DNA of 64,000 nt from Nitzschia sp. DOCU1. Taxonomy: Eukaryota > Bacillariophyta > Bacillariophyceae > Bacillariales > Bacillariaceae. Positions 52,638 to 62,900 of the stretch are shown piece after piece (the stretch's first letter is position 1; each line of letters opens with the position of its first letter). Location: positions 930,001 to 994,000 of the forward strand of contig OX595999.1 in NCBI GenBank assembly GCA_951394045.1, in the 5' to 3' direction. The notes beneath the pieces were generated by a model. The model was not told the origin of the DNA and did no database searches. It saw nothing but the letters and a program-made list of their open reading frames with translations. Position numbers and translations under genes: made by a program.

Positions 52638-53012
52638 TATGAAATGGTGACGCTGGGCGCGCGGAGAAGAAGATGTGGTAGAGCTTCGATTCGGAAGAGT
52701 ATCAAGTTTGAAAGGGATCACAACATCGGCCGATGGTCATCAACGCGTTCCCTTGAATGAATGAAAGACCGTCCTTTGACTAAAGCGACCGTGAAAGATT
52801 GGATAATTGCATCCGACGCGGGCGGGCTCGCACTGATGACTGTGATGACGACGATGCGCGCGCGGCGGCTCGCAGTCGCATCATCCCACTCACGTCATCA
52901 CGATCGAAAAGTCAGCATTCTGCATCATCGATCTTTCGCATGAGCACACAAGCTACCAACGAGTGCATAGAGGAGAACAATACATCCATTACAACCATTC
53001 ATTCATCCAAGG
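52638..53012. promoter_or_regulatory. divergent intergenic region
   Basis: 375 bp between divergent start codons. Contains several GATGACG/TCATCA-type motifs (52836-52905) that resemble CRE/ATF half sites, TGACGT and its complements, but no proof of function. Confidence 0.35.
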
Positions 53013-53789
53013 ATGACTAATCACACCTACCCTTCCATAAGCAGAGCGATGCTGTTGTTGCTTTTGGCTGTCGTTGCTTCTTTCCAGCGGGCAAACGGTT
53101 TTAGTGCATCGCCAACGTTTTCATTCTTTCCATCAACGCCTTCCATATTTGGGAAGGAACCAGCCAGCTCCCAGGTGATCGAAGCAGCGAAAAAAGTTAT
53201 GGCCAACAGTGGCTATTTTAATCCGCTCGACGAATCTTTGTTTGCCGACGACTTTATTTTCCGAGGCCCCGTCATTGGACCACTCAACAAACAGGACTAC
53301 ATTGAAGTATTGGACTATTTTTCCATTTACAAGGCCTTTCCGGACATTGACACCAACAGCTTTGGATACACGGTTGATCCGAAGGATCCCTATCGAGTAT
53401 GGTTCTTCATGCGAGCAACGGGAACGTATCAGAAGCCGCTGGGCGGTCCTCTGGGATCATTAATAAAACCTAACAATCAAGTTTACCGGGGATCTGTTGA
53501 AACATGGTCGTTGACATTTGATGATAATCTGAAATGTCGGCTGATGACAGCTGGATACGTCAGTGACCGTTACGATGACAATTCAACCACAAAAGGAGTG
53601 GGTCTTTCTTTTGGAATTTTGGAAACGTTGGGTCTTTCCATCCCATCTGGACCTGGCAATCTTGTACTTCGCCTGATTCAAGCTGTTAATGGACCACTTG
53701 TTACGCTAGGTATTTCTCCCAAGGCAGTCTCAGCGCCGAGCGAAATTCCCGATTGGTGGAAGAATGAGAAGCGCGGCGCTGATCCATGA
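53013..53789 (+). CDS. plastid-targeted SnoaL/NTF2-like protein
   Basis: Intronless, 258 aa. The N-terminus is a signal peptide (MLLLLLAVVASFQRANG) followed by FSASPTF. A Phe directly after the cleavage site is the hallmark of the ASAFAP-type bipartite presequence for import into four-membrane plastids. Residues about 55-180 fit the SnoaL-like/NTF2 cone fold: LFADDFIFRGPVIGPLNKQDY, FSIYKAFPDIDTNSFGYTVD, VWFFMRATGTY, and VETWSLTFDDNLKC. These pockets bind small hydrophobic ligands or catalyse cyclisation or isomerisation; no catalytic residues can be assigned. A substantially longer C-terminus (SIPSGPGNLVLRLIQAV) is typical of algal members. Confidence 0.85.
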   Translation: MTNHTYPSISRAMLLLLLAVVASFQRANGFSASPTFSFFPSTPSIFGKEPASSQVIEAAKKVMANSGYFNPLDESLFADDFIFRGPVIGPLNKQDYIEVLDYFSIYKAFPDIDTNSFGYTVDPKDPYRVWFFMRATGTYQKPLGGPLGSLIKPNNQVYRGSVETWSLTFDDNLKCRLMTAGYVSDRYDDNSTTKGVGLSFGILETLGLSIPSGPGNLVLRLIQAVNGPLVTLGISPKAVSAPSEIPDWWKNEKRGADP

Positions 53790-54053
53790 GGAGATTTTGA
53801 ATTGAACTGTTGAGGGTTCGGGCTTCTACACGTTCACTCTCAGTGGCGGCGTCCTCGTGTACGCTAGCTTGATTTCAAATAAAGCAAGAAAAGTATCTTT
53901 GCAGCGCAAACACATAGAATAGATAACGTTGTCATTGACTAATAATTCCTTTGTCGTCTGTCCATTGGACTCAAGAATGAATATGGAGGACAGGATTGAT
54001 TCGCCCAGCCATTCAAAGATATCACAAAGAGATTAACATCTTGGCTCCAGACC

Positions 54054-54617
54054 TCAGGTTTCCGGCGATTGCGACGCCGAGACCAAATCATCGTCCATCG
54101 ACGCCCACCAAAACCAACCGAGCGCCAAACCCGATGTGACAGGCAGTGTGAAACGGCTATGAATAAATTCCATCACGATGCTTGGTGCCTTTTTAATTGT
54201 CTTCGTGCTTCCCTTTTTTTGCGACGGAGTAATGTTCGATTTCTTCAACGAAACAATCTTCACCTTTTTCGGCTTTCTCAAATCTTCGCAAATCGCCGCG
54301 CCTGCGTGACAATTTTGGCGCTGGCCACGGCGAGGCCCAGAAGGAGGTGGACCAGAGGCTGGTGTTTTATTCGATCGACCCCACAAAGCAAAATTGCGGG
54401 CCGGCGTCGAATGACAAGGTCGGGATCGAACCGAAGACATCACGGTAGTTCCCAAGGCTGTCTGGTTAAACACATGGCGAGTGAATGTGGAAGCTGGTTT
54501 TAAATCGTAAGCCAATGGCTTGCAGACTAGTCCAGAAAAGAGTCGCGTTGTTGGATTGGCGACGACGACGCTGGCAACACGGGCAGAGAGCATTGTCGAA
54601 AGTTTGGTGGCCATCAT
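54054..54617 (-). CDS. hypothetical protein, possible mitochondrial membrane protein
   Basis: 187 aa from the ATG at 54617; the frame extends to 54665 but without ATG. The N-terminus MMATKLSTMLSARVASVVV with basic and hydroxylated residues fits a mitochondrial presequence. The middle is basic and Pro/Gly-rich (SGPPPSGPRRGQ, KPKKVKIVSLKKSN). One C-terminal hydrophobic stretch (RFTLPVTSGLALGWFWWAS) could cross a membrane. No known domain; possibly lineage-specific. Confidence 0.6.
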   Translation of the reverse strand: MMATKLSTMLSARVASVVVANPTTRLFSGLVCKPLAYDLKPASTFTRHVFNQTALGTTVMSSVRSRPCHSTPARNFALWGRSNKTPASGPPPSGPRRGQRQNCHAGAAICEDLRKPKKVKIVSLKKSNITPSQKKGSTKTIKKAPSIVMEFIHSRFTLPVTSGLALGWFWWASMDDDLVSASQSPET

Positions 54618-54975
54618 GGTAAACAGGAAGAGCGAAAGGAGTTGCGATGCAAGAATGGATATCACTTTTTGTCTTGTCCAGAAATTATGAGAAGATTTTG
54701 GGTGGAACTGATCAAAATTTCCAAATCGGCAAAGAAACCGACAAAACGGAAATCATTAGCGAAACGACGCCGGTAGCAGCTCATGTAAAAAAGAGGTAGA
54801 CCAAGATTTGCCGTGCCATGAAACGGTTTCAACCAGTTTCATGAAAAAATCTGAAATGGAGTGAAACAGAGGTGTGAAACGTCCTTGATCTGCGAAATTA
54901 CGTTTTCAGTCGTGTTTCCGCCAAGCTCGAAACGCTTGTGACAAATGGATGAGACGCCAACCACGTCAATGATTT
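54618..54975. other. intergenic region
   Basis: 358 bp between two minus-strand genes. Contains direct repeats of GAAACGG/GTGAAAC type (about 54820-54880), no gene. Confidence 0.35.
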
Positions 54976-56379
54976 TCACATCGTCCCTCTATTGTCACCA
55001 TGCAACTCGTTCCATGTGGTAACGAGGGTCCACACAATCAAAATCATACCCAGTCCCACCAGCCACAGTTCCTTTTGTCCCCAATACGTAGTCATCACGT
55101 TTGTCGTTGTGGCATTGTCTTCTCGTCCAGTCCGTGCCACATGACGTTGTCGAATCAACATGAGTGGTGGCAGTACAAATGCCAAAAAGGTCTGCGAAAC
55201 TCCTCCAACGAGACTGCTGAGCAATCCAAAAGCGGGAACAAAAATGCCGCCGGCAGCCGCCACTAGACCCAAGACGATGCAGACAATCCAATGCGCTCCC
55301 CACCCTACGACAGCTGATTTGTTTTTCGGTTTGGAGGCAGTGTCGTCGCTCTGTAGTAGGCTTTGCTCGACAATGACAATACTCGGTCGCATGACCACTG
55401 GGTAGGTCAATAGGAGGTCGACACAGAGCAGTAATTTGACAGCACTCACAAAATAGGATCCTTGGACATTGAGTAGCACGATTTGTTGTGTCTTTTGTCC
55501 AAATAGTAAATATCCCATGACACCAAAGCCTCCACTCAAGAGAGCACAAGTCAAAAAGGTGATCATGGCAACCTTGTGAAACCGCTGAGGGTGTCGCATG
55601 GCCGACTCGATGGGCAGAGACAAAAAGTGCACCAAGAACAAGTATCCAATCGCCCCAAACGCAAGTGGCATTGTCTTTAACGATCCAATGGCCACCAGGT
55701 CTGAATCGTGGTGCTGAGTGTCGTTGTGACTCCAAACGCCATAGATCAGCACTACCACCATGCCCAAGACGACCGAAACATCTCCCAGTAACGAAGCAAA
55801 GGCGAAATGTTTCATGTCTCTTACCGACGAGAGTAGAACGGCTACTGGCAACACCAAGAGTATAAATCCAGTTTGCGAAAGAGCTGGTTCCTTTTGGTAG
55901 GCCTCTTCTTTTTGTTCATTGCTGGATGATTCGTCGGACCATGTCGATAAGGACTGTAGATTGGCAGCAATGAAGACTAGATAACTTCCACAGACTCCCA
56001 GCGAGGCCGAAAGACTCGCCGCATATGCCATTTGTGCTCCCCTAGTGCCAAACACACTCTTGGCCACATCCACATAGGTGGTATGTCCACTGGTTCGAGC
56101 GCAGGTCACTAATAATTGCAAGGAATACACACTCAGCACCATGAGTACGGCCAGCACAGCCGGACCCGCTAGATATCCCATTTTCATAAAAGCCCAGGGC
56201 AAGGCAAAACTTCCTGCACCCATAATTGCCTTGGCCAAGGAAACACCCGCTTCCCATTCGGTGATACCACCGTCATGGCGATGGATCATAATGAGCCTTT
56301 CACGTTCGTCTTCGTCATTGTCATTGCCACAGTCATTGTTCGACATCTTTATTTTTTTACGCGAAAAATGAAATCTCAT
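54976..56379 (-). CDS. amino acid/auxin permease (AAAP, SLC38-like) transporter
   Basis: Intronless, 467 aa; a start at 56346 (MSNND) is equally possible. About eleven hydrophobic segments. The first carries the family signature WEAGVSLAKAIMGAGSFALPWAFMKMG, the unwound GAGxLALP region that binds substrate amine and cation. Later segments include AQMAYAASLSASLGVCGSYLVFIAA and LAFGAIGYLFLVHFLSLPIESAM. The cytosolic N-terminus is acidic with no organellar signal. SLC38/AVT-type members move neutral amino acids with H+ or Na+ across the vacuolar or plasma membrane; specificity unknown. Its promoter is shared with the cysteine synthase fusion gene (341 bp between starts). Confidence 0.92.
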   Translation of the reverse strand: MRFHFSRKKIKMSNNDCGNDNDEDERERLIMIHRHDGGITEWEAGVSLAKAIMGAGSFALPWAFMKMGYLAGPAVLAVLMVLSVYSLQLLVTCARTSGHTTYVDVAKSVFGTRGAQMAYAASLSASLGVCGSYLVFIAANLQSLSTWSDESSSNEQKEEAYQKEPALSQTGFILLVLPVAVLLSSVRDMKHFAFASLLGDVSVVLGMVVVLIYGVWSHNDTQHHDSDLVAIGSLKTMPLAFGAIGYLFLVHFLSLPIESAMRHPQRFHKVAMITFLTCALLSGGFGVMGYLLFGQKTQQIVLLNVQGSYFVSAVKLLLCVDLLLTYPVVMRPSIVIVEQSLLQSDDTASKPKNKSAVVGWGAHWIVCIVLGLVAAAGGIFVPAFGLLSSLVGGVSQTFLAFVLPPLMLIRQRHVARTGREDNATTTNVMTTYWGQKELWLVGLGMILIVWTLVTTWNELHGDNRGTM

Positions 56380-56720
56380 CGAGGACGATCGTAGTCGGTA
56401 AAAATAGTAAAAATCCTTCCCGCGCCTGCCTACCTAGGGTTCAAAGGCTACAACATGACCCATGATCTTACCGTAGTTAGGTTTACGAGGTAAAGTCGCG
56501 GTATCTAATTTTGGAGCTCACACAGAGCGATGCATCGCAAGAACAGATGCGCCAAAGATCGCTCTTTTTGGATGAAGCGATTCTAGAGTAGCGCCAAGGT
56601 TATTTTGGCTTGACACCGTCGTTTTACCTATTGCACACACCCCACCCCTCCCCCGCGTGACTTTGTTCGAGCATTGTATTGTAGTCGTCGAGGTGCTCTT
56701 AGCTGAAGAATCAACAGAAA
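56380..56720. promoter_or_regulatory. divergent promoter region, AAAP transporter and cysteine synthase fusion
   Basis: 341 bp between divergent start codons of two genes linked to amino-acid metabolism and transport. No defined element found; the CCACCCCTCCCCC stretch near 56643 is a possible GC-box-like site. Confidence 0.4.
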
Positions 56721-58391
56721 ATGCAATCTCGTTTGGCCCTGAATGCGGCAACGAAAAAAGCTCGCTATGAATCCATCATTGATACCATTGGACAAACGCC
56801 CATTGTCAAATTACAACGAATGGCACCAGAAGGTGTCAATGTCTACCTCAAGTTGGAATCGGAAAATCCAGGAGGAAGCCTCAAAGATCGCTTGGCGTAT
56901 GGGGCCATTGAGTGGGCCGAAAAGAACGGCAAGCTCCAGCCGGGACAGACGGTCGTGGAAGCCTCGAGCGGAAATACGGGTAAGTACTTTTGGTAACATG
57001 CTGCGTCTTTGTCATGTAGTTCTCAATAACATTGCGACAAATCTAGGAATCGGTCTGGCCATGGTTTGTGTCGCCAAGGGATATCCATTTGTGTGTGTCA
57101 TGAGTGAAGCCTTTTCGGTCGAACGACGCAAATTGATGCGCTTCTTTGGCGCCAAGGTCATTTTGACCAATCCAGCTCACAAGGCAATCGGGATGATAAT
57201 CAAAACAAAAGAATTGGCCGAAAAACATGGATATTACTGGCCGAATCAATTTGAAAATGAAGCGAATGCATGGATTCATGAACAAACGACGGGTCCCGAA
57301 ATTGTGCAAGCTTTTGAAGGAGAGAAACTAGATCATTTTGTGACGGCATATGGAACGGGAGGGAATCTTTTGGGCATTTCTCGATACTTGCGCAAGCACC
57401 TGCCGGATACAAAGATTCATGTATGTGAACCGAGTAATGCGCCCATGCTGTATTCGGGAGTCAAAACAACCTACAAGGACGGAAATCCCATCCCAGACGA
57501 AGCCCATCCAGTTTGGCGTCCTCACTTGTTTCAGGGATGGGCCGCGGATATGATTCCAAAGCTTGTAGCAAAAGCTGTAGACGAACTCGGTGAAAATTTA
57601 AATGTGATTCCGACGGGTGGCTACGATGGTATTGCAACCAGTCAACGACTTGCCCGCGAAGAAGCAATCTTTTCGGGAACCAGTGGAGGTGGAATCGTTT
57701 ACAGCGCTTTGGAACTTGCCAAGACTTGTCCCAAGGGTACAAATATTCTGGCCATGGTACCCGATACTGCAGAGCGCTATCTGTCAACTCCCTTGTTTAG
57801 CGACATTCCAGCCGACATGACGCCAGAAGAAAAGGAACTTGCCGCTTCCACGCCTTCGGATCCTCCGCCCCCGCCAGGTCTCCCAGGTGTCACCCCGGAA
57901 GCGGTGGAGTTTGTCAAGGAACAGAACCAGAAACACAAAGTGGTGGTGTGGTCACTGGAGTACTGCGAATTCTGCTGGACACTAACCCGTTTCTTGGACC
58001 GTCTCAAGGTTCCGTACGAACGATACGACATTGACCATTTCAAGTATGCCAAAGATCAAATGGGCAACAAGTATCGCGCGGCGCTCTGTGACTCGACCGG
58101 CATCAAGACGTTTCCGCAATTCTTCGTGGACGGAAAATTTATTGGGGGAGCAGTGGATGCTTGTATGATGTGGAAGGATGGAAAGCTACAGACGTTGCTC
58201 GAGGAAGCTGGAGTCAAGAATGATAACTTTGGTGACTATGATGGGGATCCATTCGAGTTTCTTCCGAAATGGATGACAGGTAAGTTTCCACCCAGTTGTC
58301 GATCGCTTGTTTCCCTCCATCCAACTCAATCATTGGCCGTTTCAACCATCGCCGTCGCCTTTTAATAGCCAATCCTCTCGGGGACAAGTAG
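56721..58391 (+). CDS. cysteine synthase fused to a glutaredoxin domain
   Basis: Three exons, 56721-56979, 57047-58279 and 58369-58391, with introns of 67 bp (GTAAGT...TCTAG) and 89 bp (GTAAGT...AATAG), give 504 aa. Residues 15-340 are a fold-type II PLP enzyme of the cysteine synthase/CBS family: IIDTIGQTPIVKLQR, PLP lysine in NPGGSLKDR (K55), ASSGNTGIGLAMV and FSGTSGGG. After a Pro-rich linker (PPPPPGLPGVTPEAVEF) a glutaredoxin follows, with active site YCEFCW near residues 391-396 and TFPQFFVDGKFIGG. The N-terminal half makes cysteine from O-acetylserine and sulfide. The glutaredoxin half may use glutathione to keep the enzyme or its product reduced. The tail exon adds only ANPLGDK. Confidence 0.9.
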
Positions 58392-58475
58392 ACATTAGAC
58401 CTTGGTCCAGTGAAAACCTAGTTGCACATTTACCTAGATATTACAAAGTACCGACGTGTCCTGGTGTTTCTTGAT

Positions 58476-59408
58476 TCAGAGCATCGTCGTCGCCCAGGAG
58501 AATCCCAAAGCAACAAGAAACGCCAATCCAAAATCACCAGCCCAGGATCCTGTCGCGGAGCTCGCCACGCAACTGGTGAGACCGCTATCCCCAAGATACG
58601 GCTCCCCGACTGTAACATCCACCGTAGTCCCTTGGACAACTACACATTTCGCGCCAGTATTTGAATCCACGAAATTACATGTATCCTGTGATACTTCAAT
58701 TCGGGCACCGGTGGTAACAACGCTGTCTGCCAAGATACTCCCTTCCATGACTACTTGGGCGGAGGTGCTTGCATCGATCGTTTGGACATCCCCCTTGAGC
58801 CTGGCTGTGCCATCCGTAGAAGCCACGACACGGCTGAAGCCTCCCGTACTTTGCATTTTGACAGACGCGCCGGTAGAAATGTCCAAGCTTGGAATGGTAC
58901 TTTGCGAATTGAAAATACCCTTGGCGGTAGAGTTTGTATTAAGTATCATGATAGCAATACTCGTAAAGCCTTCCTCCACTTGAATGCGGGCATGGCAGCA
59001 TGCATCCAAGGTTCGAAACATTTCGTCGGGAATCAAGATTTTGGCTCCCGCTTGGTCGGCCCCCGCAGCGGCCAGTAAATTCCAATCGAATCCCAAGAGA
59101 CCATTCTCGACTTTGGCAATGAGGATATTGGGTGGATTTGTCTTGACAATAATCTCGTTGGTAGTGGATGGCACGATGGTATAAATTATGTTGGGAACCT
59201 GCTCGTTGGATTCCGAACACGTTGCTGGAAGAAAAACGCCCGTAATGCCATCTTGGGGGACAACAGTTTCGATCGGCGTGAATTCCGACTTCACCAACTG
59301 CAACAATATCAAAAGGATAATTGTAGTTACAGCATGGCCAGAGAGTGTTGGGAAAGTCATCGTTCCAACATGAATTGGGGTTGACAAAGATTTGTGATGC
59401 ATATCCAT
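58476..59408 (-). CDS. secreted DUF2807-like (GIN head) beta-helix protein, possible GPI anchor
   Basis: Intronless, 310 aa from the ATG at 59408. An N-terminal hydrophobic segment (AVTTIILLILLQLV) gives a signal peptide or anchor. Residues about 60-265 show repeated short strands with alternating Gly/Ser/Thr and Val/Ile (LDISTGASVKMQSTGGFSRV, SAQVVMEGSILADSVVTTGA), as in the right-handed beta helix of DUF2807 (head GIN domain) proteins, mostly bacterial surface proteins. The extreme C-terminus is small residues followed by a hydrophobic stretch (FGLAFLVALGFSWATTML), as in GPI-anchor signals. Cell-surface location is likely. It converges with the cysteine synthase gene (84 bp apart). Confidence 0.75.
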   Translation of the reverse strand: MDMHHKSLSTPIHVGTMTFPTLSGHAVTTIILLILLQLVKSEFTPIETVVPQDGITGVFLPATCSESNEQVPNIIYTIVPSTTNEIIVKTNPPNILIAKVENGLLGFDWNLLAAAGADQAGAKILIPDEMFRTLDACCHARIQVEEGFTSIAIMILNTNSTAKGIFNSQSTIPSLDISTGASVKMQSTGGFSRVVASTDGTARLKGDVQTIDASTSAQVVMEGSILADSVVTTGARIEVSQDTCNFVDSNTGAKCVVVQGTTVDVTVGEPYLGDSGLTSCVASSATGSWAGDFGLAFLVALGFSWATTML

Positions 59409-59998
59409 ATTGCGATGGCAAGTGTCAATGCGTGTCTCGCTGTTCGAATATGGACGTGACTTGAGGTCAATCTAGTCATCTACGCCGCGAGGTGCGCATC
59501 GGTCATCGACATTTGGAAATCAGGATACGTAAGCCGACAATGGCACAATTTAGTCTTGGTCTATCAAGGAAAGGTTGTCTTTAGCTTTACAGTAGCTTAT
59601 CATTACAGGGAAACAAGTAAGTCACAGGAAACTTTACACAGTTTATCAGACCCAAAACGCTTTGGAGGGTTTCGAAGGTAGTAAGGAAAAAGAAAGAGTT
59701 TTCGAGGAAAACAAGGAAACAAGGCTACAAGGCAATTAGGCAACGCCAGGGACTGATCACCCCGTACGGCGCCCGAGACACCCACGATTTGAGGTGTAAA
59801 ACTGCTTCGAAGTTGCGGCCCTGGTGTCACTTTAATGCAACTCTCCGTGGGCAGGCTCGAGGTACAACGAAAGGAACGGCAGAAAAGGGTCTTTGACCCA
59901 AACTCAGGACAAAAGGCGACTAGGAAACGTGCGGACCGGGCTCCGGCCCACCGTTTTATTGACTAACATATTACTGTTTGCGCACAAATTAAGGAAAC
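59409..59998. other. putative 5' LTR/leader of a third retroelement
   Basis: 590 bp between the DUF2807-like gene and the gag start. No long ORF, and no second LTR copy inside the window to compare, so LTR ends cannot be placed. No initiator-tRNA D-arm or TGG-type primer-binding site is recognisable. Confidence 0.4.
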
Positions 59999-62900
59999 AT
60001 GGTTAACGATGCGACAGTTGCTCAGGCGAACGCCTACTTCAACGCCAACGGCGGGGCGAACGTGGACGATGTCCCTTTCATTTTGCACGATGTGCTTGGT
60101 TTGAGTCGCATGCAGGCCTTTCAGGTTCATTTGCAAGGCATCAACGATTTGGAGGACATGATTGGATTTACTGACAAGGAGTGGAGTGACATGGGAGGAA
60201 ACATGAAGCCAAAGCTTAATGCGATCGGGATCAAGAAGTTGCAAATCCTCGCATTTTGGGTACGCGATTTGAGTTCGCGTGGTGCAGCTTTGCATGCGGC
60301 GGACTTCAACGAACAGGCGTATTCGGACGCTAAGAACCGATACAACTTAGGAATCCAGGAGAAGGAAGCCGGGAACGAAGTGGATGAGATTAAGATGCCC
60401 GGAAAGCTCAAGCCTGAGAAATGGATTGACTGGGAGAAAGATTTTATCAACCACTTGGAGAGCATGAAGGGCGCCAGCAACGTTCCATTGTCGTACGTCG
60501 TCCGCGACGATAATGACCCAGATAGGGACGATACATTGCCGTTTTGGAGCGCTACACTCGAGGGTAGAGCATTCAAGAAAGACGTGGAGGTGGTATTCCG
60601 CAAGATTATGCAGTGCGTGATTGGTACGGACGCCTATCATTGGGTGAAAGGTAACGAAAAGCACAAGGACGGTAGGATGACGATGCAGGATCTCAGGTCC
60701 CACTACGATGGGCCAGATATGAAACAGCGTCGTTTGGAACAGGCTCGCTATCAAGTCGAGCATTTGCACTGGCGCAACGAACAGAGTAAGAGTTTTGAGT
60801 CATACGTCTCGGATCTTAAGTCGGCGTTTGAAACCATGAGGAAATATGGACGTCCTATTACAGGCGAGGAACAGGTTGAAAAGTTGACTCGCGGCATCAA
60901 TTCTAATGCGCCTGAATTTAAGGCTACGGTTGAGTATATCATGTTGGACAGGAATTTGCGAGCTGATTTTGACAAAAGTGCTGCTACGCTCAGTGATACT
61001 TTGCGTCGCGCTCACCCTGCCATGTTTGAACGAGGAGGTGGATACAAACGTGCTAACAGGCACATTTCACAGGCAAGCAACGATGGCCCAAATAACCGAG
61101 GCGGCCGCGGTCGAGGTGGCCGTGGTGGAGGTCGCGAAGGAAGAGGCGGTCGAGGAGGCAGATCCTCTAACCGCATCCCAGGAGTCCCGCAATCTTATGC
61201 TGGGGTGGACCTTTCCGACCCGCACCGATACATGACTGAGGCAGAGTGGTGGAGCTTGACTCCCGCTATTCGATACGCAATTCAAACCGACCCAAACCGC
61301 GCTAAGGCTGTCGAGCGGCGCAAATTACAGAGGACGGAAGGTGGTAGAAATGGTGGAAGAGGTCGAGGCGGCCGCGGCGGACGCAACATTTCGGCAGCTA
61401 ACACAACGCAAAGCGATGTCTCCGCTATGACGGAGGCAATCGAACAAGCCGTGACTCGTGGCGTCATGGCGGCTACAAATCAAGACAACGCATCTGCTGC
61501 TGCGTCCGTGCCTACTGCACGACCATCCAATGCTCAGCCTCCAAGGATGGGACAAGGCGCTTACAGCGGCAACTCCCGAAATTCAAGCATGGTAAAGATC
61601 TTGAAAAGGACGTCTGGCAAGGCGCAAGTTGATACTACCGTATTCCCCATTGGTGAATTTCGCACCAACGAGATTGACAGCCGATCGGATAATCATTGTT
61701 TCGGCAAGAATTTCCGACCCTTGGAGTACACTGGTGAAATTGTGGACGTCTCACCTTTTAATCCCGACTACGAACCGATTCGAGGGGTTCCCATGGTAAC
61801 CGCAGCGACTGCATTTCAACTTCCCTCCACAGGTGAAACTGTTATTCTTGTTCTTCCGCAGGGACTTGGATTTTGGACATCGATGGAAAACTCACTGATC
61901 AACCCGTATCAATGGCGCGCGTTCGGCCATTCGGTTTGTGATGACCCTACTGACCCGAATCGCCCACTTGGCGTTTCAACTTTGGACGGTGATTTCATTC
62001 CCTTCCGGATGAAAGGGACCACTTGTTCGTTTGAATCCTTTTGCCCTTCCGACGAGGATTTAAACACGTGTCGCCACATTTTGATGAACGACGATCTTTG
62101 GGATCCTTCTTCCGCCATTTTTGGGCTGTCGAAGGAGGAGGCAGAAATGGATCGTCTGGCCTATGGCGTCAATGTTCAGAAAAAGAGCCTTGACCCCGGC
62201 GACATTACATTTTCACAAATTTCTTCTGTTTATACAGGTACAACGATGATGTCTAAATTAATTTCCAAGGTCCAGGTCGCGAGAACTGCTCAAGCTACAA
62301 TGGTGGCTCCTGTTGCTACAAACCGGCATTCCATTGTGACGCCGGAATTGCTGGCACAGAAATGGAGAATTGGATTGGAAACCGCGAAGAATACTTTGCA
62401 GGTGACAACTCAGGTTGGAATCAGGACCGCGGTTCATCCTCTTCGGAGGCGCTACCGCACTGATATCTTATCGGATTCGAGGCGACGATTGAGAGCCAAA
62501 TTCTACTCAGACACGATGGTCTCCGGAGTGAAGTCTATTCGGGGTAATAAGTACGCACAGGTCTTTAGTGGTGAGGGACTGGTCAAGGTGCTCCCGATGG
62601 AGTCGAAAGGTGAAGCAGGCGCGGCGTTGCAAGAGTTTCTCGACGATGTGGGCGTACCGGAAATGATGACGGTAGATGGTGCTTTGGAGCAAGTTGCTCC
62701 CGGCAGTGACTTTGCCAAGGTCGCACGCAAAGTGCGGATGCTATTGCGACAAACGGAACCGTACTCACCCTGGCAGAACCGCTGCGAACGGGACATTGGA
62801 ACGCTGAGAAGGAAGTGGAGGAACAGGGCAACATCTCTAGGCGTCCCCAGGAGGGTGTGGGACTACGGCATGGTGTGGGAGGCCGAGATTTTATCTCGCA

